From: Streptomyces virginiae
GTDB lineage: Bacteria; Actinomycetota; Actinomycetes; Streptomycetales; Streptomycetaceae
Assembly (NCBI RefSeq): GCF_000720455.1
Contig: NZ_JOAK01000003.1
Location: 124,001 to 188,000, forward strand
Direction of reading: 5' to 3'
DNA length: 64,000 nt
Part shown: positions 31,187 to 39,955 of the stretch, piece after piece
Layout of the letters: the number at the start of each line of letters is the position of its first letter
Position numbering within the stretch: the first letter of the stretch is position 1
Program-made: the position numbers and the translations under genes
Notes under the pieces: generated by a model
What the model was told of the DNA's origin: nothing
What the model saw: the letters and a program-made list of their open reading frames with translations, nothing else
Database searches by the model: none

Positions 31187-32701
31187 TCAGTCGCGGCGCT
31201 CGTACACCGTCACCCGGCGCCCCCGCACCTGCCGGTCCTCCACCACCGCGAACCGCTCCCGCAGCACCGCCGCCTTCGCCCTGTCCCGCTCCGCCGACGG
31301 AGCCTTCGCGACCTTCGCCGAGTCCGTCACCAGCAGCACCCGCCGCTGCTCCAGCAGCGCCTCCCGGATCCGCGCCGGCTGCGCCTCCTCGCCCTTGAGC
31401 GTGGCCGAGGCCACCGGGCCCTCGGCCAGCGCCAGGTCCGTCAGGCCCGTGAAGGCCTTCGGGGAGACCAGCGCCGTGTCCCGCCGCGCCGCCGGCACGA
31501 ACAGCACGGCGTCCCCGTCCCGCTTCAGCCGGGCCACCTCGCCGGCCACCGCCAGCACGTCGTCGACCCGGCTGGCCGGGGCCCGCTTGCCCAGCTCCAC
31601 CGGCAGCAGGGCCAGTACCGAAACCCCGACCAGCCCCGGCACCAGCAGGGCCGACGCCTTCGGGAACCGGGGCGCGCAGGCCCGTACGGCAGCACCCAGG
31701 GCCGCACCGATCAGCAGCGCGAGACCCACCATGGTGAACAGCACGTACCGGTCCAGGAACAGCGGCTGGACCAGCGACAGCCCGATCAGGCCGAGCTGAG
31801 GCACCGCCAGCAGCGGCAGCCCCACCGCCGCCACCGAGAGCCGCGACCGGTCCGGCCGGTCCGCCCACGCCCCGAGCGCGCCGATCGCCAGCAGGATCCC
31901 CGGGCCGATGAGCATGTGCCAGGTGAGCGGCGGTATCCAGGACACCTGGTCGGACTGGCCCCGGCTGAACAGGACCAGCGGCAGCGCCCCCGAGACCGCC
32001 GCGGAGCCGTACGCCGCCCAGCGCAGCCACACGCCGCGCCCCGCCCGCACCCACCACAGGGTCGCCGCGTGCGCGGGCAGCACCAGCAGGGACAGCCAGT
32101 TCAGCAGCGCGCACACCAGCACGACCGCCCCGTACGCCGTCCAGCGCGGCCACGCCCGCCGGCCGGTCCGGTCGTCGAGGAGGGACACCAGCAGCAGGGC
32201 CGACACCCCGGCCCCCGCCGCGACCAGCGCGTACGGACGGCCCTCCTGGAGGTAGAACTGCACGGCCGGCAGCAGCCCGAGCGCCAGGCCGCCGCCGAGC
32301 CCCGCCCAGAAGCCGGCCAGGCGCCGCCCGATCACCGCCACGCACACCGCGGCGGCCGCGATCGCCAGCACGGACGGCAGGCGCAGGGTCGTCGTACTGG
32401 CACCGAAGACCTCGAAGAGGCCGTGCATCAGCAGGTAGTACAGGCCGTGGACGGCGTCGACGTTCCCGAGCATCCGCCAGATCTCGCCCGCCGGCCGGCC
32501 GGCCACCTGCCAGGTCGCCGCCTCGTCCCGCCACACGCTGTCCTGCCGGGAGAGCCCCCACAGACCGAACGCCAGTGTCCACAGGAAGGGGATCAGGCAG
32601 AGGAGGGGCCCGCGTCGGGCCGCGGGTATGTGGCAACGCATGAAGGTGCTGGGGTCCTCGCTCTGGCGTTCGGGCGGAAGCCACCAGTCTATGGACGCCA
32701 C
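31187..32701 (-). CDS. GT39/GT83-like membrane glycosyltransferase (mannosyltransferase-like)
   Basis: A 504-residue polytopic membrane protein of the GT-C class. The first periplasmic loop contains SRQDSVWRDEAATWQVAGRP, with the D-E pair that is catalytic in protein O-mannosyltransferases and ArnT-like enzymes. Eleven or so hydrophobic segments follow (LRLPSVLAIAAAAVCVAVIG, WPRWTAYGAVVLVCALLNW, SLSLVQPLFLDRYVLFTMVG). The last 110 residues are a soluble extracytoplasmic domain (VDDVLAVAGEVARLKRDGDAVLF, ERRVTVYERRD). Donors are usually polyprenyl-phosphate sugars. The start may be ATG 32641 instead of 32701; the conserved region begins at either. Confidence 0.75.
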   Translation of the reverse strand: MASIDWWLPPERQSEDPSTFMRCHIPAARRGPLLCLIPFLWTLAFGLWGLSRQDSVWRDEAATWQVAGRPAGEIWRMLGNVDAVHGLYYLLMHGLFEVFGASTTTLRLPSVLAIAAAAVCVAVIGRRLAGFWAGLGGGLALGLLPAVQFYLQEGRPYALVAAGAGVSALLLVSLLDDRTGRRAWPRWTAYGAVVLVCALLNWLSLLVLPAHAATLWWVRAGRGVWLRWAAYGSAAVSGALPLVLFSRGQSDQVSWIPPLTWHMLIGPGILLAIGALGAWADRPDRSRLSVAAVGLPLLAVPQLGLIGLSLVQPLFLDRYVLFTMVGLALLIGAALGAAVRACAPRFPKASALLVPGLVGVSVLALLPVELGKRAPASRVDDVLAVAGEVARLKRDGDAVLFVPAARRDTALVSPKAFTGLTDLALAEGPVASATLKGEEAQPARIREALLEQRRVLLVTDSAKVAKAPSAERDRAKAAVLRERFAVVEDRQVRGRRVTVYERRD

Positions 32702-32803
32702 GGAGGGTTTCCCGACCGCCTGTTGTGCACCGCGGAGCGAGATCGACGGGCCCGCCCGCCCCTAGCCTCGGCCGCAAGGAGCACGAACGAGGGGCGGTAC
32801 CCG

Positions 32804-34093
32804 GTGAACTGGCTCATCCACGACTACCGCGAGAGCGATCTCGCAGCGGTGGTCCACCTGATCGACACCACGGCCGAACTCGGCCAGGAGTCCGTCTTCT
32901 CGCTCGCCGAGTGCATCAGCGCACTGACCGGCCGGCAGCCCTGCGTGGTCGCCGTCCACCAGGGCGTCCCCATCGGCGCGGCCCTCGCCTGCGTCACCGG
33001 GGAGCGCGCCTGGGTCATGCGCATCGCCATCGCCGCCGGCTGGCGCGGCCGGGGCCTGGCCAGCGCCCTGCTCGTCGAACTGGAACGGCGGCTCATCGCC
33101 GCCCGCGTCGGCCGCATCGCCTACGTCCTGCCCGAGGAGGACCTGCTCGGCGAAGGCCTCCTCAACGCCGGCTACACCCGGCAGCCCGCCGTCGCCTACT
33201 TCGAGAAGACCGAGCCGCTCCACGGACCGGCCGCCGGCCTCCTCGACGACCTCGGCGGCCGCTTCCTGCCGAACGGCCTGTGGTCCAAGGTCGCCGGCAT
33301 GGAGAAGGAGAAGGACCTCATCGAGCGGCGCGTGGTGCTGCCCCTCGCCGAACCCGAACGGGCCGCCTCGCACGGAGTGCGGCCGCCGCGCGCCATCACC
33401 CTCTTCGGCCCGCCCGGCACCGGCAAGACCACCTTCGCGCGGGCCATCGCCTCCCGGCTCGGCTGGCCCTTCGTCGAACTGCTGCCCTCGCGCCTCGCCG
33501 ACGAGGGCAACCTGGCCGCCGCGCTGCGCGACGCCTTCGCCCGGATCGCGGAACTGGAGCGCGTACTCGTCTTCATCGACGAGGTGGAGGAGATCGCCCC
33601 GGTGCGCACCGAGCCCGCGCAGCCCGGCGGGATCCACGGCGTGACGAACGAGCTGCTCAAACTGATACCGGGCTTCCGGGAGGGCGACGAACGGCTGCTC
33701 GTCTGCGCCACCAACTCCATCCGCTCGCTCGACCCGGCCTTCCTGCGCCCGGGCCGCTTCGACTACCTCATCCCGATCGGCACCCCGGACGCCGGGGCGC
33801 GCGCCGCGATCTGGGCCCGCTACACGGCGGGGCGCGCCGACGTCGACGTCAGCGCCCTGGTCGAGGCGACCGAACTGTTCACGCCCGCCGACATCGAGCA
33901 CGCGGCGCGGATCGCGGCGCAGGTGTCCTTCGAGCGGGACCTGGAGGCGGTGGGCGCGCGCGGCGCGGCGGCCGCACAGCTCGGCGCGACCACGGCGGAC
34001 TACCTGGAGGCCGTCCGGCAGTGCCGGCCGACGGTGACCCCGGCGATGACGGGCGAGTTCGAGGCCGACATCACCGCGCACGCGCGCTTCTGA
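32804..34093 (+). CDS. GNAT acetyltransferase fused to AAA+ ATPase
   Basis: A 429-residue fusion. Residues 1-145 are a GNAT domain: VNWLIHDYRESDLAAVVHLI, AWVMRIAIAAGWRGRGLASAL (acetyl-CoA loop R/Q-x-x-G-x-G/A) and LNAGYTRQPAVAYFEKTE. A AAA+ module follows: AITLFGPPGTGKTTFARA with Walker A near 203-210, LVFIDEVEEI with Walker B near 257-262, sensor CATNSIRSLD and the arginine-finger region LRPGRFDYLIPIG. The ATPase resembles the FtsH/p97-type clade. The GTG start follows GAGGGGCGG at a reasonable distance. I know similar fusions in Streptomyces only as ATP-binding proteins of unknown role; acetylation of a protein handled by the ATPase is conceivable. Confidence 0.75.
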   Translation: MNWLIHDYRESDLAAVVHLIDTTAELGQESVFSLAECISALTGRQPCVVAVHQGVPIGAALACVTGERAWVMRIAIAAGWRGRGLASALLVELERRLIAARVGRIAYVLPEEDLLGEGLLNAGYTRQPAVAYFEKTEPLHGPAAGLLDDLGGRFLPNGLWSKVAGMEKEKDLIERRVVLPLAEPERAASHGVRPPRAITLFGPPGTGKTTFARAIASRLGWPFVELLPSRLADEGNLAAALRDAFARIAELERVLVFIDEVEEIAPVRTEPAQPGGIHGVTNELLKLIPGFREGDERLLVCATNSIRSLDPAFLRPGRFDYLIPIGTPDAGARAAIWARYTAGRADVDVSALVEATELFTPADIEHAARIAAQVSFERDLEAVGARGAAAAQLGATTADYLEAVRQCRPTVTPAMTGEFEADITAHARF

Positions 34094-34115
34094 ACCGCCG
34101 AACCGCGCTTGTGTA

Positions 34116-34142
34116 CTCCGTCCCCCGGTTGCGGCGGGGGAC
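34116..34142 (+). terminator. Hairpin terminator after GNAT-AAA+ gene
   Basis: CCGTCCCCCG (34116-34125) pairs perfectly with CGGGGGACGG (34133-34142) around the loop GTTGCGG, a ten-pair stem 22 bases after the stop codon. No T-run follows, as is common in Streptomyces. Confidence 0.65.
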
Positions 34143-34206
34143 GGGACCGACGCCGGTGCCCGGCCCCGTCAGGGGTCCGGGCGGCCGGGTCGGCTACCGT
34201 CGGGGC

Positions 34207-34532
34207 ATGGGCTTCGTCATCTTCTGACCCTCCCCGGGCTGGCCTTGCTGCTGACCGCGATGGCCTTCCTCGACATGGCACTGGTGCGGGCGGGTCGCGC
34301 GGGACCGCTGCCCTGGCGGATGGGCGGTCGCCAGCGGCAGATCGCCTCCACCGGGTTCGAGCAGCTGCACGCCGGCTTCTCGCCGGGCAAGCAGAACGAG
34401 CTGAGGGAGCGGCAGAGCGCCCTGGTCATGCGCGACGACGAGGAGGACGGCGCGCCGCCCCGCTCCCGGGTGGACCTCGACGGCGGACGGGCCGTCATCC
34501 GGCTCCCGGCTACCGGGTACAGCGGTACGTGA
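34207..34532 (+). pseudogene. DUF6191-like small protein gene with a frameshift after codon 6
   Basis: ATG GGC TTC GTC ATC TTC is followed at once by TGA, but one frame over the sequence continues LTLPGLALLLTAMAFLDMAL, GFEQLHAGFSPGKQNELRE and RQSALVMRDDEEDGAPPRSR to a stop at 34532. That is the full pattern of DUF6191 proteins (an N-terminal membrane helix starting MGFVIF, then a conserved basic/acidic tail). Loss of one base near 34222-34226 (TTC ATG ACC becoming TTC TGACC) explains it. The gene is therefore broken, or the base is a sequencing error, or a TTG at 34245 is used and the protein lacks the first half of its helix. It overlaps the convergent gene by 23 bases. Confidence 0.65.
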
Positions 34533-35121
34533 AGTTCACGGAAGCCGTGCGCTGCGCCGGCGACAGCAGCTGCAGCTCGGCCTTCGCCTGGTAGTTGCCC
34601 GTCCCCCGGAACGTCCACAGCAGGTGCAGCCGCGCCTCGCTCTGCCCGCGCGGCACCCGCTCGGTCAGCTCCTCGGACCGGGTGCCGTCGCTGCGGACCC
34701 AGCGGTAGGTGAGCGTCCCCGGCCGCCCGTCGGTGCCCACGACGGCCACCACGTCGGCCGTCGCGTCGCACGCCGGGCCGGCCGGATCGGTGGTCACGGC
34801 CACGTCCCGGACCTCGATCCCGGGCCCGAACCGCTGCCATCCGAGGTAGGTGAGGACCGCCGCCAGCACGACCGCGGCGAGCGTGTACCGGCGCAGCCCG
34901 GCGCCCCGCCGCCGCCGGGGCACGGCGGCCACCGCCACGGCCGCGTCCAGCGGGAACGGCGCCGGCATGGCGGCGGTGACGCCGGGCCCGAACCGGAGCA
35001 CGGACCCCTCGACGCGGTCGGGTGCCACCGCCCCGGCCGGCGCGGGCGGTCCGCTGAACCAGTGGCTCCCGAGCACGGTCGCGCTGTAGTCGTCGCCCTC
35101 GGGGGCGCGGGAGTCGGTCAT
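34510..35121 (-). CDS. Single-pass membrane protein, partner of the Ser/Thr kinase
   Basis: A 203-residue protein with an 80-residue cytoplasmic N-terminus, one membrane helix (YTLAAVVLAAVLTYLGW) preceded by RRRRGAGLRR, and an extracellular beta-rich domain (GIEVRDVAVTTDPAGPACDA, GTLTYRWVRSDGTRSEELTE, RTASVNFTYRCTR) with two cysteines that could bond. The extracellular part resembles that of the kinase encoded just upstream (both carry an Ig-like module with TLxYRW/VVEWF, a charged loop and a final Cys). The ATG overlaps the kinase stop in an ATGA junction, so the two are co-translated and probably act together. It is otherwise of unknown function. Confidence 0.65.
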   Translation of the reverse strand: MTDSRAPEGDDYSATVLGSHWFSGPPAPAGAVAPDRVEGSVLRFGPGVTAAMPAPFPLDAAVAVAAVPRRRRGAGLRRYTLAAVVLAAVLTYLGWQRFGPGIEVRDVAVTTDPAGPACDATADVVAVVGTDGRPGTLTYRWVRSDGTRSEELTERVPRGQSEARLHLLWTFRGTGNYQAKAELQLLSPAQRTASVNFTYRCTR

Positions 35122-36743
35122 CGTGGTACCTCCACGCAGCGCGGCAGGTACTGCGAGGCCGACGCGGACTTGTTGCCGGCGGCCGGCTTGGTGGTCACCC
35201 GGACGCCGCCGTAGCAGCCGCGGTCACGGCTGAAGGTGTGCACCCTGTTCGTGGTGACGGTCGAGCCGGCCTGGACCGTGAACGACTCGGTGCCGTCGGG
35301 GACGGACAACGAGCCCTGCGCTCCGCCCAGGAACCACTCCACCACCACGGTCACCGGCCCGGTGCCCTGGGAGGAGACCGTGACGGCCGCATCGCCCCGG
35401 TACACACCGGTCTTGAGGGACACGGCGACGTTCGTGACCCGCAGGGTCGGCGTCGGCGTCGGCGTGGGCGTCGGCGTCGGGGACCAGCTGACCGTCGGCG
35501 TCGGGGTGGTGGGGCTCGGCGACAGCGACGGCCAGGCCGAGGCCGAAGCCGAAGCGGAGGCCGACGCGGACGGCGTGGGGCTCGGCGAGGCCGAGGCGCT
35601 CGGGCCCGGCGACGTGGAAGCGGACACCGACTCACCGGGAGTGGGGGAGGCCGACCCGGGAGGGGCCGCGCTCGTCGTGGCGAAGGCACTGAGCGCCGAG
35701 GCCCCGCCCGGGGCCGCGCCGATCGCGTCCGTCGTCAACACCAGCACCGCGCCGAGGACCAGCGCCGCCCCCGCCGCGATCCAGCCGCGCTTGCCGGGGG
35801 CCCAGCCCGAACCGCCGTCCAGCTTCGTCGTCGCCACCGCGGTGGTGCCCGCCGCGGGCGCGCCCGCCGAGGGGAACAGCAGCGGCAGCAGCGCGGCCAG
35901 CGCAGCCAGCTTGCGCTGCCCGCGCTCCTCCCACTCGGGCCCGTACGCGGCCAGCGCCACGTCCTCCAGCTCGGCCACGAACGCCTCGGCGTTCTCCGGC
36001 CGCTGCTCGGGTGCCTTGGCGAGGCCGCGCCGGATCAGCGGCCGCACGGGTTCCGGGGCCTCCGTCTCGGGCACCGGCGCCTCGATGTGCTGCACCGCCA
36101 GTTCGGCGAAGTTCTCCCCGTCGTACGGCTTGCGCCCGGTCAGGCACTCGAAGAAGGTCGCCGTCGCCGCGTACACGTCGGCGGCGGGCGACGCCGGCCG
36201 GCCCTGCCACTGCTCGGGTGCCATGTAGGCGGGGGTGCCGGCGACACCGGGCGTGGAGCCGCGGTTCGCCGCGATCCCGAAGTCCACCAGCTTCGACGAG
36301 CCGTCGGCCGCGACGAGCACGTTCTCCGGCTTGTAGTCCCGGTGGACGACGCCCGCCCGGTGTGCCGACGCCAGTCCGAGCAACGACCCCTTGAGGACCA
36401 CCAGCGCCGCCTCGGCGTCGGCCCGCCCGGACTGCTTCAGCAGCGAGCGCAGGGAGATGCCGTCCACCAGTTCCATGACGATGGCCGCGCCGCCGGGCGC
36501 CTCCACGTACTCGTACAGGCGCACCACGTACGGGGACTCCAGCCCGCCCAGGAGCCGGGCCTCGGCCCGGAACTCCCCGACGAAGGCCGGGTCCTCGCGC
36601 AGACGGTCGCTGAGGTACTTCACCGCGACCGCCGTGCCCGTGGCGTCGTGGACGGCGAGCACCACCCGGCCGCTGCCGCCCGAGCCGAGCTCGCGGACCT
36701 GCGTGTAACCGGGGACCGACCATGCCGCCCGAGTGTCGTTCAT
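35118..36743 (-). CDS. Transmembrane Ser/Thr protein kinase (PknB type)
   Basis: A 541-residue kinase. The N-terminal domain has LGSGGSGRVV (Gly loop, 19-28), VAVKYL with Lys42, HRDYKPENV at 134-142 (catalytic Asp136; Tyr in place of the usual Leu), DFGIA at 154-158 and APE at 175-177. Residues 320-338 (WIAAGAALVLGAVLVLTTD) cross the membrane. Outside follow a Ser/Ala/Pro/Thr stalk of about 85 residues and an Ig-like domain (RVTNVAVSLKTGVYRGDAAV, VTVVVEWFLGG, CYGGVRV, LPRCVEV). It would sense an external signal and phosphorylate cytoplasmic targets. The start ATG follows GCAGGAACG. The next gene overlaps by four bases and codes a membrane protein with a similar external domain. Confidence 0.88.
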   Translation of the reverse strand: MNDTRAAWSVPGYTQVRELGSGGSGRVVLAVHDATGTAVAVKYLSDRLREDPAFVGEFRAEARLLGGLESPYVVRLYEYVEAPGGAAIVMELVDGISLRSLLKQSGRADAEAALVVLKGSLLGLASAHRAGVVHRDYKPENVLVAADGSSKLVDFGIAANRGSTPGVAGTPAYMAPEQWQGRPASPAADVYAATATFFECLTGRKPYDGENFAELAVQHIEAPVPETEAPEPVRPLIRRGLAKAPEQRPENAEAFVAELEDVALAAYGPEWEERGQRKLAALAALLPLLFPSAGAPAAGTTAVATTKLDGGSGWAPGKRGWIAAGAALVLGAVLVLTTDAIGAAPGGASALSAFATTSAAPPGSASPTPGESVSASTSPGPSASASPSPTPSASASASASASAWPSLSPSPTTPTPTVSWSPTPTPTPTPTPTLRVTNVAVSLKTGVYRGDAAVTVSSQGTGPVTVVVEWFLGGAQGSLSVPDGTESFTVQAGSTVTTNRVHTFSRDRGCYGGVRVTTKPAAGNKSASASQYLPRCVEVPR

Positions 36744-36896
36744 CGTTCCTGCCCCCTGCCTGCTGCCTGCCGTGTTGCGTCGAACCGCCCATGTCAGCGG
36801 CCGGTACGGGGCCGGCCGCTCACCGGCCCGCCCCGTACCGGACTCCCCAAGGGACGTGGTTCCGGCCACGGCCGGTTCCCGACCGCGGCCGGTGTC

Positions 36897-38147
36897 TCAG
36901 GCCGCGGCCGACACCGTGCCGATCATGGCGTGCAGCCGGTCGGCGGCCGCCCGCCCGAAGGCCGGATCGTTGATGTGCGTGTCGTAGTCGTAGAGCCGCG
37001 CGGCACTGCCCCGCAAGCCCTCGCGCAGCGCCGAGAACAGCGCCCGGTCCGCGCGGGGGTCATGGTACGGGCCGCCCGGCGCGCCGAGCGTGGACAGTCC
37101 ACGGAGCGGGACGCAGACGGCCGTGGGGCCGGTCGCCGCACGGAGTTTGGCGGCCACCCGGCGGCCGAGTTCCGCGCACTCCGCCCGGCTCGTGCGGATG
37201 ACCGTGATCGACGGGTTGTGGACGTGGACGCCCCGGTCCAGGACCCGCTGGGGCAGGGACTCCAGCGGGCCGAACTTCACCATGTCCAGCGCGCCCAGGC
37301 TCACCACCTGCGGCACACCGGCCCGTCCGGCCGCGCTGAGCCGGTCGGGCCCCGCGGTCAGGATCCCCCCGCACAGGTCGTCGGCCAGCTCGCTGAGGGT
37401 GAGGTCGAGGACCCCGGCGAACACCCCCTGGCCGGCCAGGGTCTCCAGGGTGCGGCCGCCGGTGCCGCTGACGTGGAAGACCAGCACCTCGTAGCCCAGC
37501 TCGGTCAGCCGTTCGCGCGCCGCGTCCACGCCGGACGTGGTCACGCCCGCCATGCTCGCCGCCACCAGCGGACGGGGGCCCGCCCCCAGCCGGGGCGGGC
37601 GGTCCGCCCCGGCGCGGGCGAAGGATCCGGCCATCCCGGCGACGGCCGCCACGGCGTTGGCCAGGATCGGCTCGGAGACACTGTTGATCCCCGCGATGTC
37701 CACCACGCTGTACATCATCGTGATGTCCGAGGAGCCCACGTACGGGGCGACGTCCCCGGACGCCATGGACGAGACCATCAGTTTGGGGACGCCCAGCGGC
37801 AGGGCGCGCATCGCCCGGGTGGCGATGGAGGTTCCGCCGCTGCCGCCTATCGCGAGCACTCCGTGCAGCCGGCCCTCGGCGTGCAGGCGCAACAGGGTCG
37901 CCTCGGCGCCCCGGGCCATCGTGGTCACGGCCGCGCCCCGGTCGGCGGCCGATCGCAGAAGGGACAGTTCGGTTCCGGCGGCCCGGGCCACCGCGGCGCG
38001 CGTCACGTCCGCGGCCACCCGGGGTTCGCCCATGATTCCTGTGTCGACCAGTACCACTTCGACGCCGGCGCGCAGCAGCCTCTCGCGCAGCCAGCCGTAC
38101 TCCACACCCTTGGTGTCCAGGGTTCCCACCAGCACGACGTTCGTCAT
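36897..38147 (-). CDS. Tm-1-like ATP-binding protein (UPF0261)
   Basis: A 416-residue protein. NVVLVGTLDTKGVEYGWLRERL is the family's opening, followed by GVLAIGGSGGTSIATRAMRALPLGVPKLMVSSM, ITMMYSVVDIAGIN and PLVAASMAGVTTSGVDAARERL, all in the usual order. The tomato Tm-1 resistance protein N-terminus belongs to the same family and binds ATP; bacterial members sit near catabolic genes and have no proven reaction. The C-terminal half has a second Rossmann-like fold (VLVFHVSGTGGRTLETL, LSELADDLCGGILTAGPDR). It is monocistronic here, downstream of a NUDIX gene on the same strand. Confidence 0.8.
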   Translation of the reverse strand: MTNVVLVGTLDTKGVEYGWLRERLLRAGVEVVLVDTGIMGEPRVAADVTRAAVARAAGTELSLLRSAADRGAAVTTMARGAEATLLRLHAEGRLHGVLAIGGSGGTSIATRAMRALPLGVPKLMVSSMASGDVAPYVGSSDITMMYSVVDIAGINSVSEPILANAVAAVAGMAGSFARAGADRPPRLGAGPRPLVAASMAGVTTSGVDAARERLTELGYEVLVFHVSGTGGRTLETLAGQGVFAGVLDLTLSELADDLCGGILTAGPDRLSAAGRAGVPQVVSLGALDMVKFGPLESLPQRVLDRGVHVHNPSITVIRTSRAECAELGRRVAAKLRAATGPTAVCVPLRGLSTLGAPGGPYHDPRADRALFSALREGLRGSAARLYDYDTHINDPAFGRAAADRLHAMIGTVSAAA

Positions 38148-38195
38148 ACGTGCAATGTCCAGGCAGGCGCGGATGTTGGCAAGTACGAGCTCTGG

Positions 38196-38717
38196 TCAAG
38201 CCTTCAGCAGCACCAACAACCGCTCCAGGAAGGGTAGTTGCGACGGGATCAGCATGTTCTGGGCCATCTCGGGAGTGCACCAGGCCACCCGGTCCAGCTC
38301 CGGGAACTCCTGTACGTTCCCCGAATGCGGCGGCCACTCCAGGGTGAAGGTCCCCGGCACCATGAGCGCCGGATCGAGGTCCGCCTCCACCGCCCAGATG
38401 GTGACCAGCTTGCCGCTGGAGAGGCGTACCTCGCCGAGCGGGAGGTACTCGCCCTCCGGCGGGGGCAGGCCGATCTCCTCGGTGAACTCCCGGCGGGCCG
38501 CGTCGCGCGGAGTCTCCTCCGGCCCGTACTCCCCTTTGGGGATGGCCCAGTCCCCGGAGGTCTTCCCCGACCACAACGGGCCGCCCATGTGCCCGAGCAG
38601 GACCTCGACCCCGGCCCCGGCCCCGGCCTCGACCCCGGCCCCGTTCCCGGGCTCCGGCCGCGAGCCGTCCCCCGTCCGCCGGAAGAGGAGCAGTCCGGCG
38701 CTGCGCTTGTACGTCAT
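38196..38717 (-). CDS. NUDIX hydrolase with acidic/Gly insert
   Basis: A 173-residue protein opening MTYKRSAGLLLFRR. The Nudix box is PKGEYGPEETPRDAARREFTEEIGL, with the R-E-x-x-E-E core intact. SGDWAIPKGEYG, YLPLGEVRLSSGKLVTIW and EWPPHSGNVQEFPELDRVAW match a branch of small NUDIX proteins acting on dinucleotide polyphosphates or mutagenic nucleotides; the exact substrate is unknown. Residues 15-30 are an insert (GNGAGVEAGAGAGVEVL) coded by a GGGGCCGGGGTCGAGG-type repeat. The ATG at 38717 starts the conserved part, but ATG 38729 is also possible. Confidence 0.7.
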   Translation of the reverse strand: MTYKRSAGLLLFRRTGDGSRPEPGNGAGVEAGAGAGVEVLLGHMGGPLWSGKTSGDWAIPKGEYGPEETPRDAARREFTEEIGLPPPEGEYLPLGEVRLSSGKLVTIWAVEADLDPALMVPGTFTLEWPPHSGNVQEFPELDRVAWCTPEMAQNMLIPSQLPFLERLLVLLKA

Positions 38718-38747
38718 GGGCCCATACATGCCCCGTACCGGCGCCGG

Positions 38748-39776
38748 TCAGTGATCGTGCGGGCCCTCGCGGTGCACCGGCCCGTGCGCGTCCGCGCAGT
38801 GCGGGTCGTAGGGGGCCTCGCCCCGCCGGCCGACCGACAGCAGGGAGTCCTGCGCGTGGTCCACCTGGAGGGTGGTGTGCGTGATGCCGTACTCCTTCTC
38901 CAGCAGCCGCTCCAGCTCCCGGCGTACGGCGTGGCAGTCGCCCGCCGGTTCGACCAGCACGTGCGCGGAGAGCGCCGCCTGCCCCGAGGTGATCGTCCAG
39001 ATGTGCAGGTCGTGGACCTCGGTGACCGGCGGGTGTCCGACGAGCCGGTCGCCGACCGCGTCCGGGTCCACGTTCGCGGGCGCGGCCTCCAGGAAGATCC
39101 GGCCGGAGTCGCGGACCAGCCCGTAGCCCGCCTTCACCATCAGGACCACGACCACCAGCGTGGCGATCGCGTCGGCCTGCCGGAACCCGGTCGTCATGAC
39201 GATCAGACCGGCGACGGCCGTCCCGATGAAGGCGAACAGGTCGTTCAGGACGTGCTGGTAGGCCCCCTCGACCGCCAGCGAGGACCGGTTCGCCCGCGAG
39301 ATGCACCAGGCCGCCGCCACGTTGACGACGATGCCGGCGAGCGCCGTCACCAGGACCAGCCCGCCCTCCACCGGCGGCGGGTCCATCAGCCGGCGCACCG
39401 CCTCGTACGCCAGCCACGCGGCCAGCAGGAGCAGCGTCAGGCCGTTGGCCTGGGCGGAGAGTATCTCCGCGCGCTTGAGGCCGTACGTGAAACCACCGCG
39501 GGCGGGGCGGGCCGCCAGCCGCATCGCGATGAGCGCGAGCACGATCGAGACGGCGTCCGTGAGCATGTGGGCGGCGTCGGAGATCAGGGCCAGGGAGTGG
39601 GCCATGACGCCGATGACCACCTCGATGGCCATGAACGCGCCGATCAGGCCGAGCGCGATGGCCAGCCAGCACCGGTCGGCGTCTGCGGCCACGCCGTGGC
39701 TGTGGCCCCCGGGCCCGTGGCCGTGGCTGTGGCCGTCGTGCCCGTGGCCGTCGTGCCCGTGGTCATGCCCGCTCAT
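38748..39776 (-). CDS. Cation diffusion facilitator metal exporter (CzcD/ZitB type)
   Basis: A 342-residue membrane transporter that exports Zn, Co or Cd in exchange for protons. The N-terminus is very His-rich (SGHDHGHDGHGHDGHSHGHG). Six helices follow with the metal-site motifs HSLALISDAAHMLTD (helix 2) and EGAYQHVLNDLFAFIGT (helix 5, H-x-x-x-D). The cytoplasmic domain holds DLHIWTITSGQAALSAHVLVE and a last His-rich tail (HCADAHGPVHREGPHDH). The start is the ATG at 39776; upstream frame is not conserved-looking. The divergent region contains a palindrome at 39862-39876 that may be its metal-responsive operator, since no regulator gene is adjacent. Confidence 0.87.
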   Translation of the reverse strand: MSGHDHGHDGHGHDGHSHGHGPGGHSHGVAADADRCWLAIALGLIGAFMAIEVVIGVMAHSLALISDAAHMLTDAVSIVLALIAMRLAARPARGGFTYGLKRAEILSAQANGLTLLLLAAWLAYEAVRRLMDPPPVEGGLVLVTALAGIVVNVAAAWCISRANRSSLAVEGAYQHVLNDLFAFIGTAVAGLIVMTTGFRQADAIATLVVVVLMVKAGYGLVRDSGRIFLEAAPANVDPDAVGDRLVGHPPVTEVHDLHIWTITSGQAALSAHVLVEPAGDCHAVRRELERLLEKEYGITHTTLQVDHAQDSLLSVGRRGEAPYDPHCADAHGPVHREGPHDH

Positions 39777-39861
39777 GACATCCCCCGTCTCGTCGCGGCA
39801 GCCGTTTGTTCGGTTCCGTCGCGTGAAGTGAAGCGCACCCCGGCGCGACTGGCAAAGGCTG

Positions 39862-39876
39862 CAACGGGGACCGTTG
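39862..39876. promoter_or_regulatory. Palindrome CAACGG-GGA-CCGTTG upstream of CDF exporter
   Basis: Perfect six-base inverted repeats around a three-base spacer, 86 bases upstream of the exporter start and 80 bases before the divergent FHA-ABC gene. It does not match Zur or known ArsR sites that I can recognise. Candidate operator only. Confidence 0.35.
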
Positions 39877-39955
39877 TCATTACCCATAAGAGGCCTCTGA
39901 CCTGCGGTTTTGTCCGGCCGCTGCCGGGGAGGTGTGATCGTGGGAAAATCTGCTC

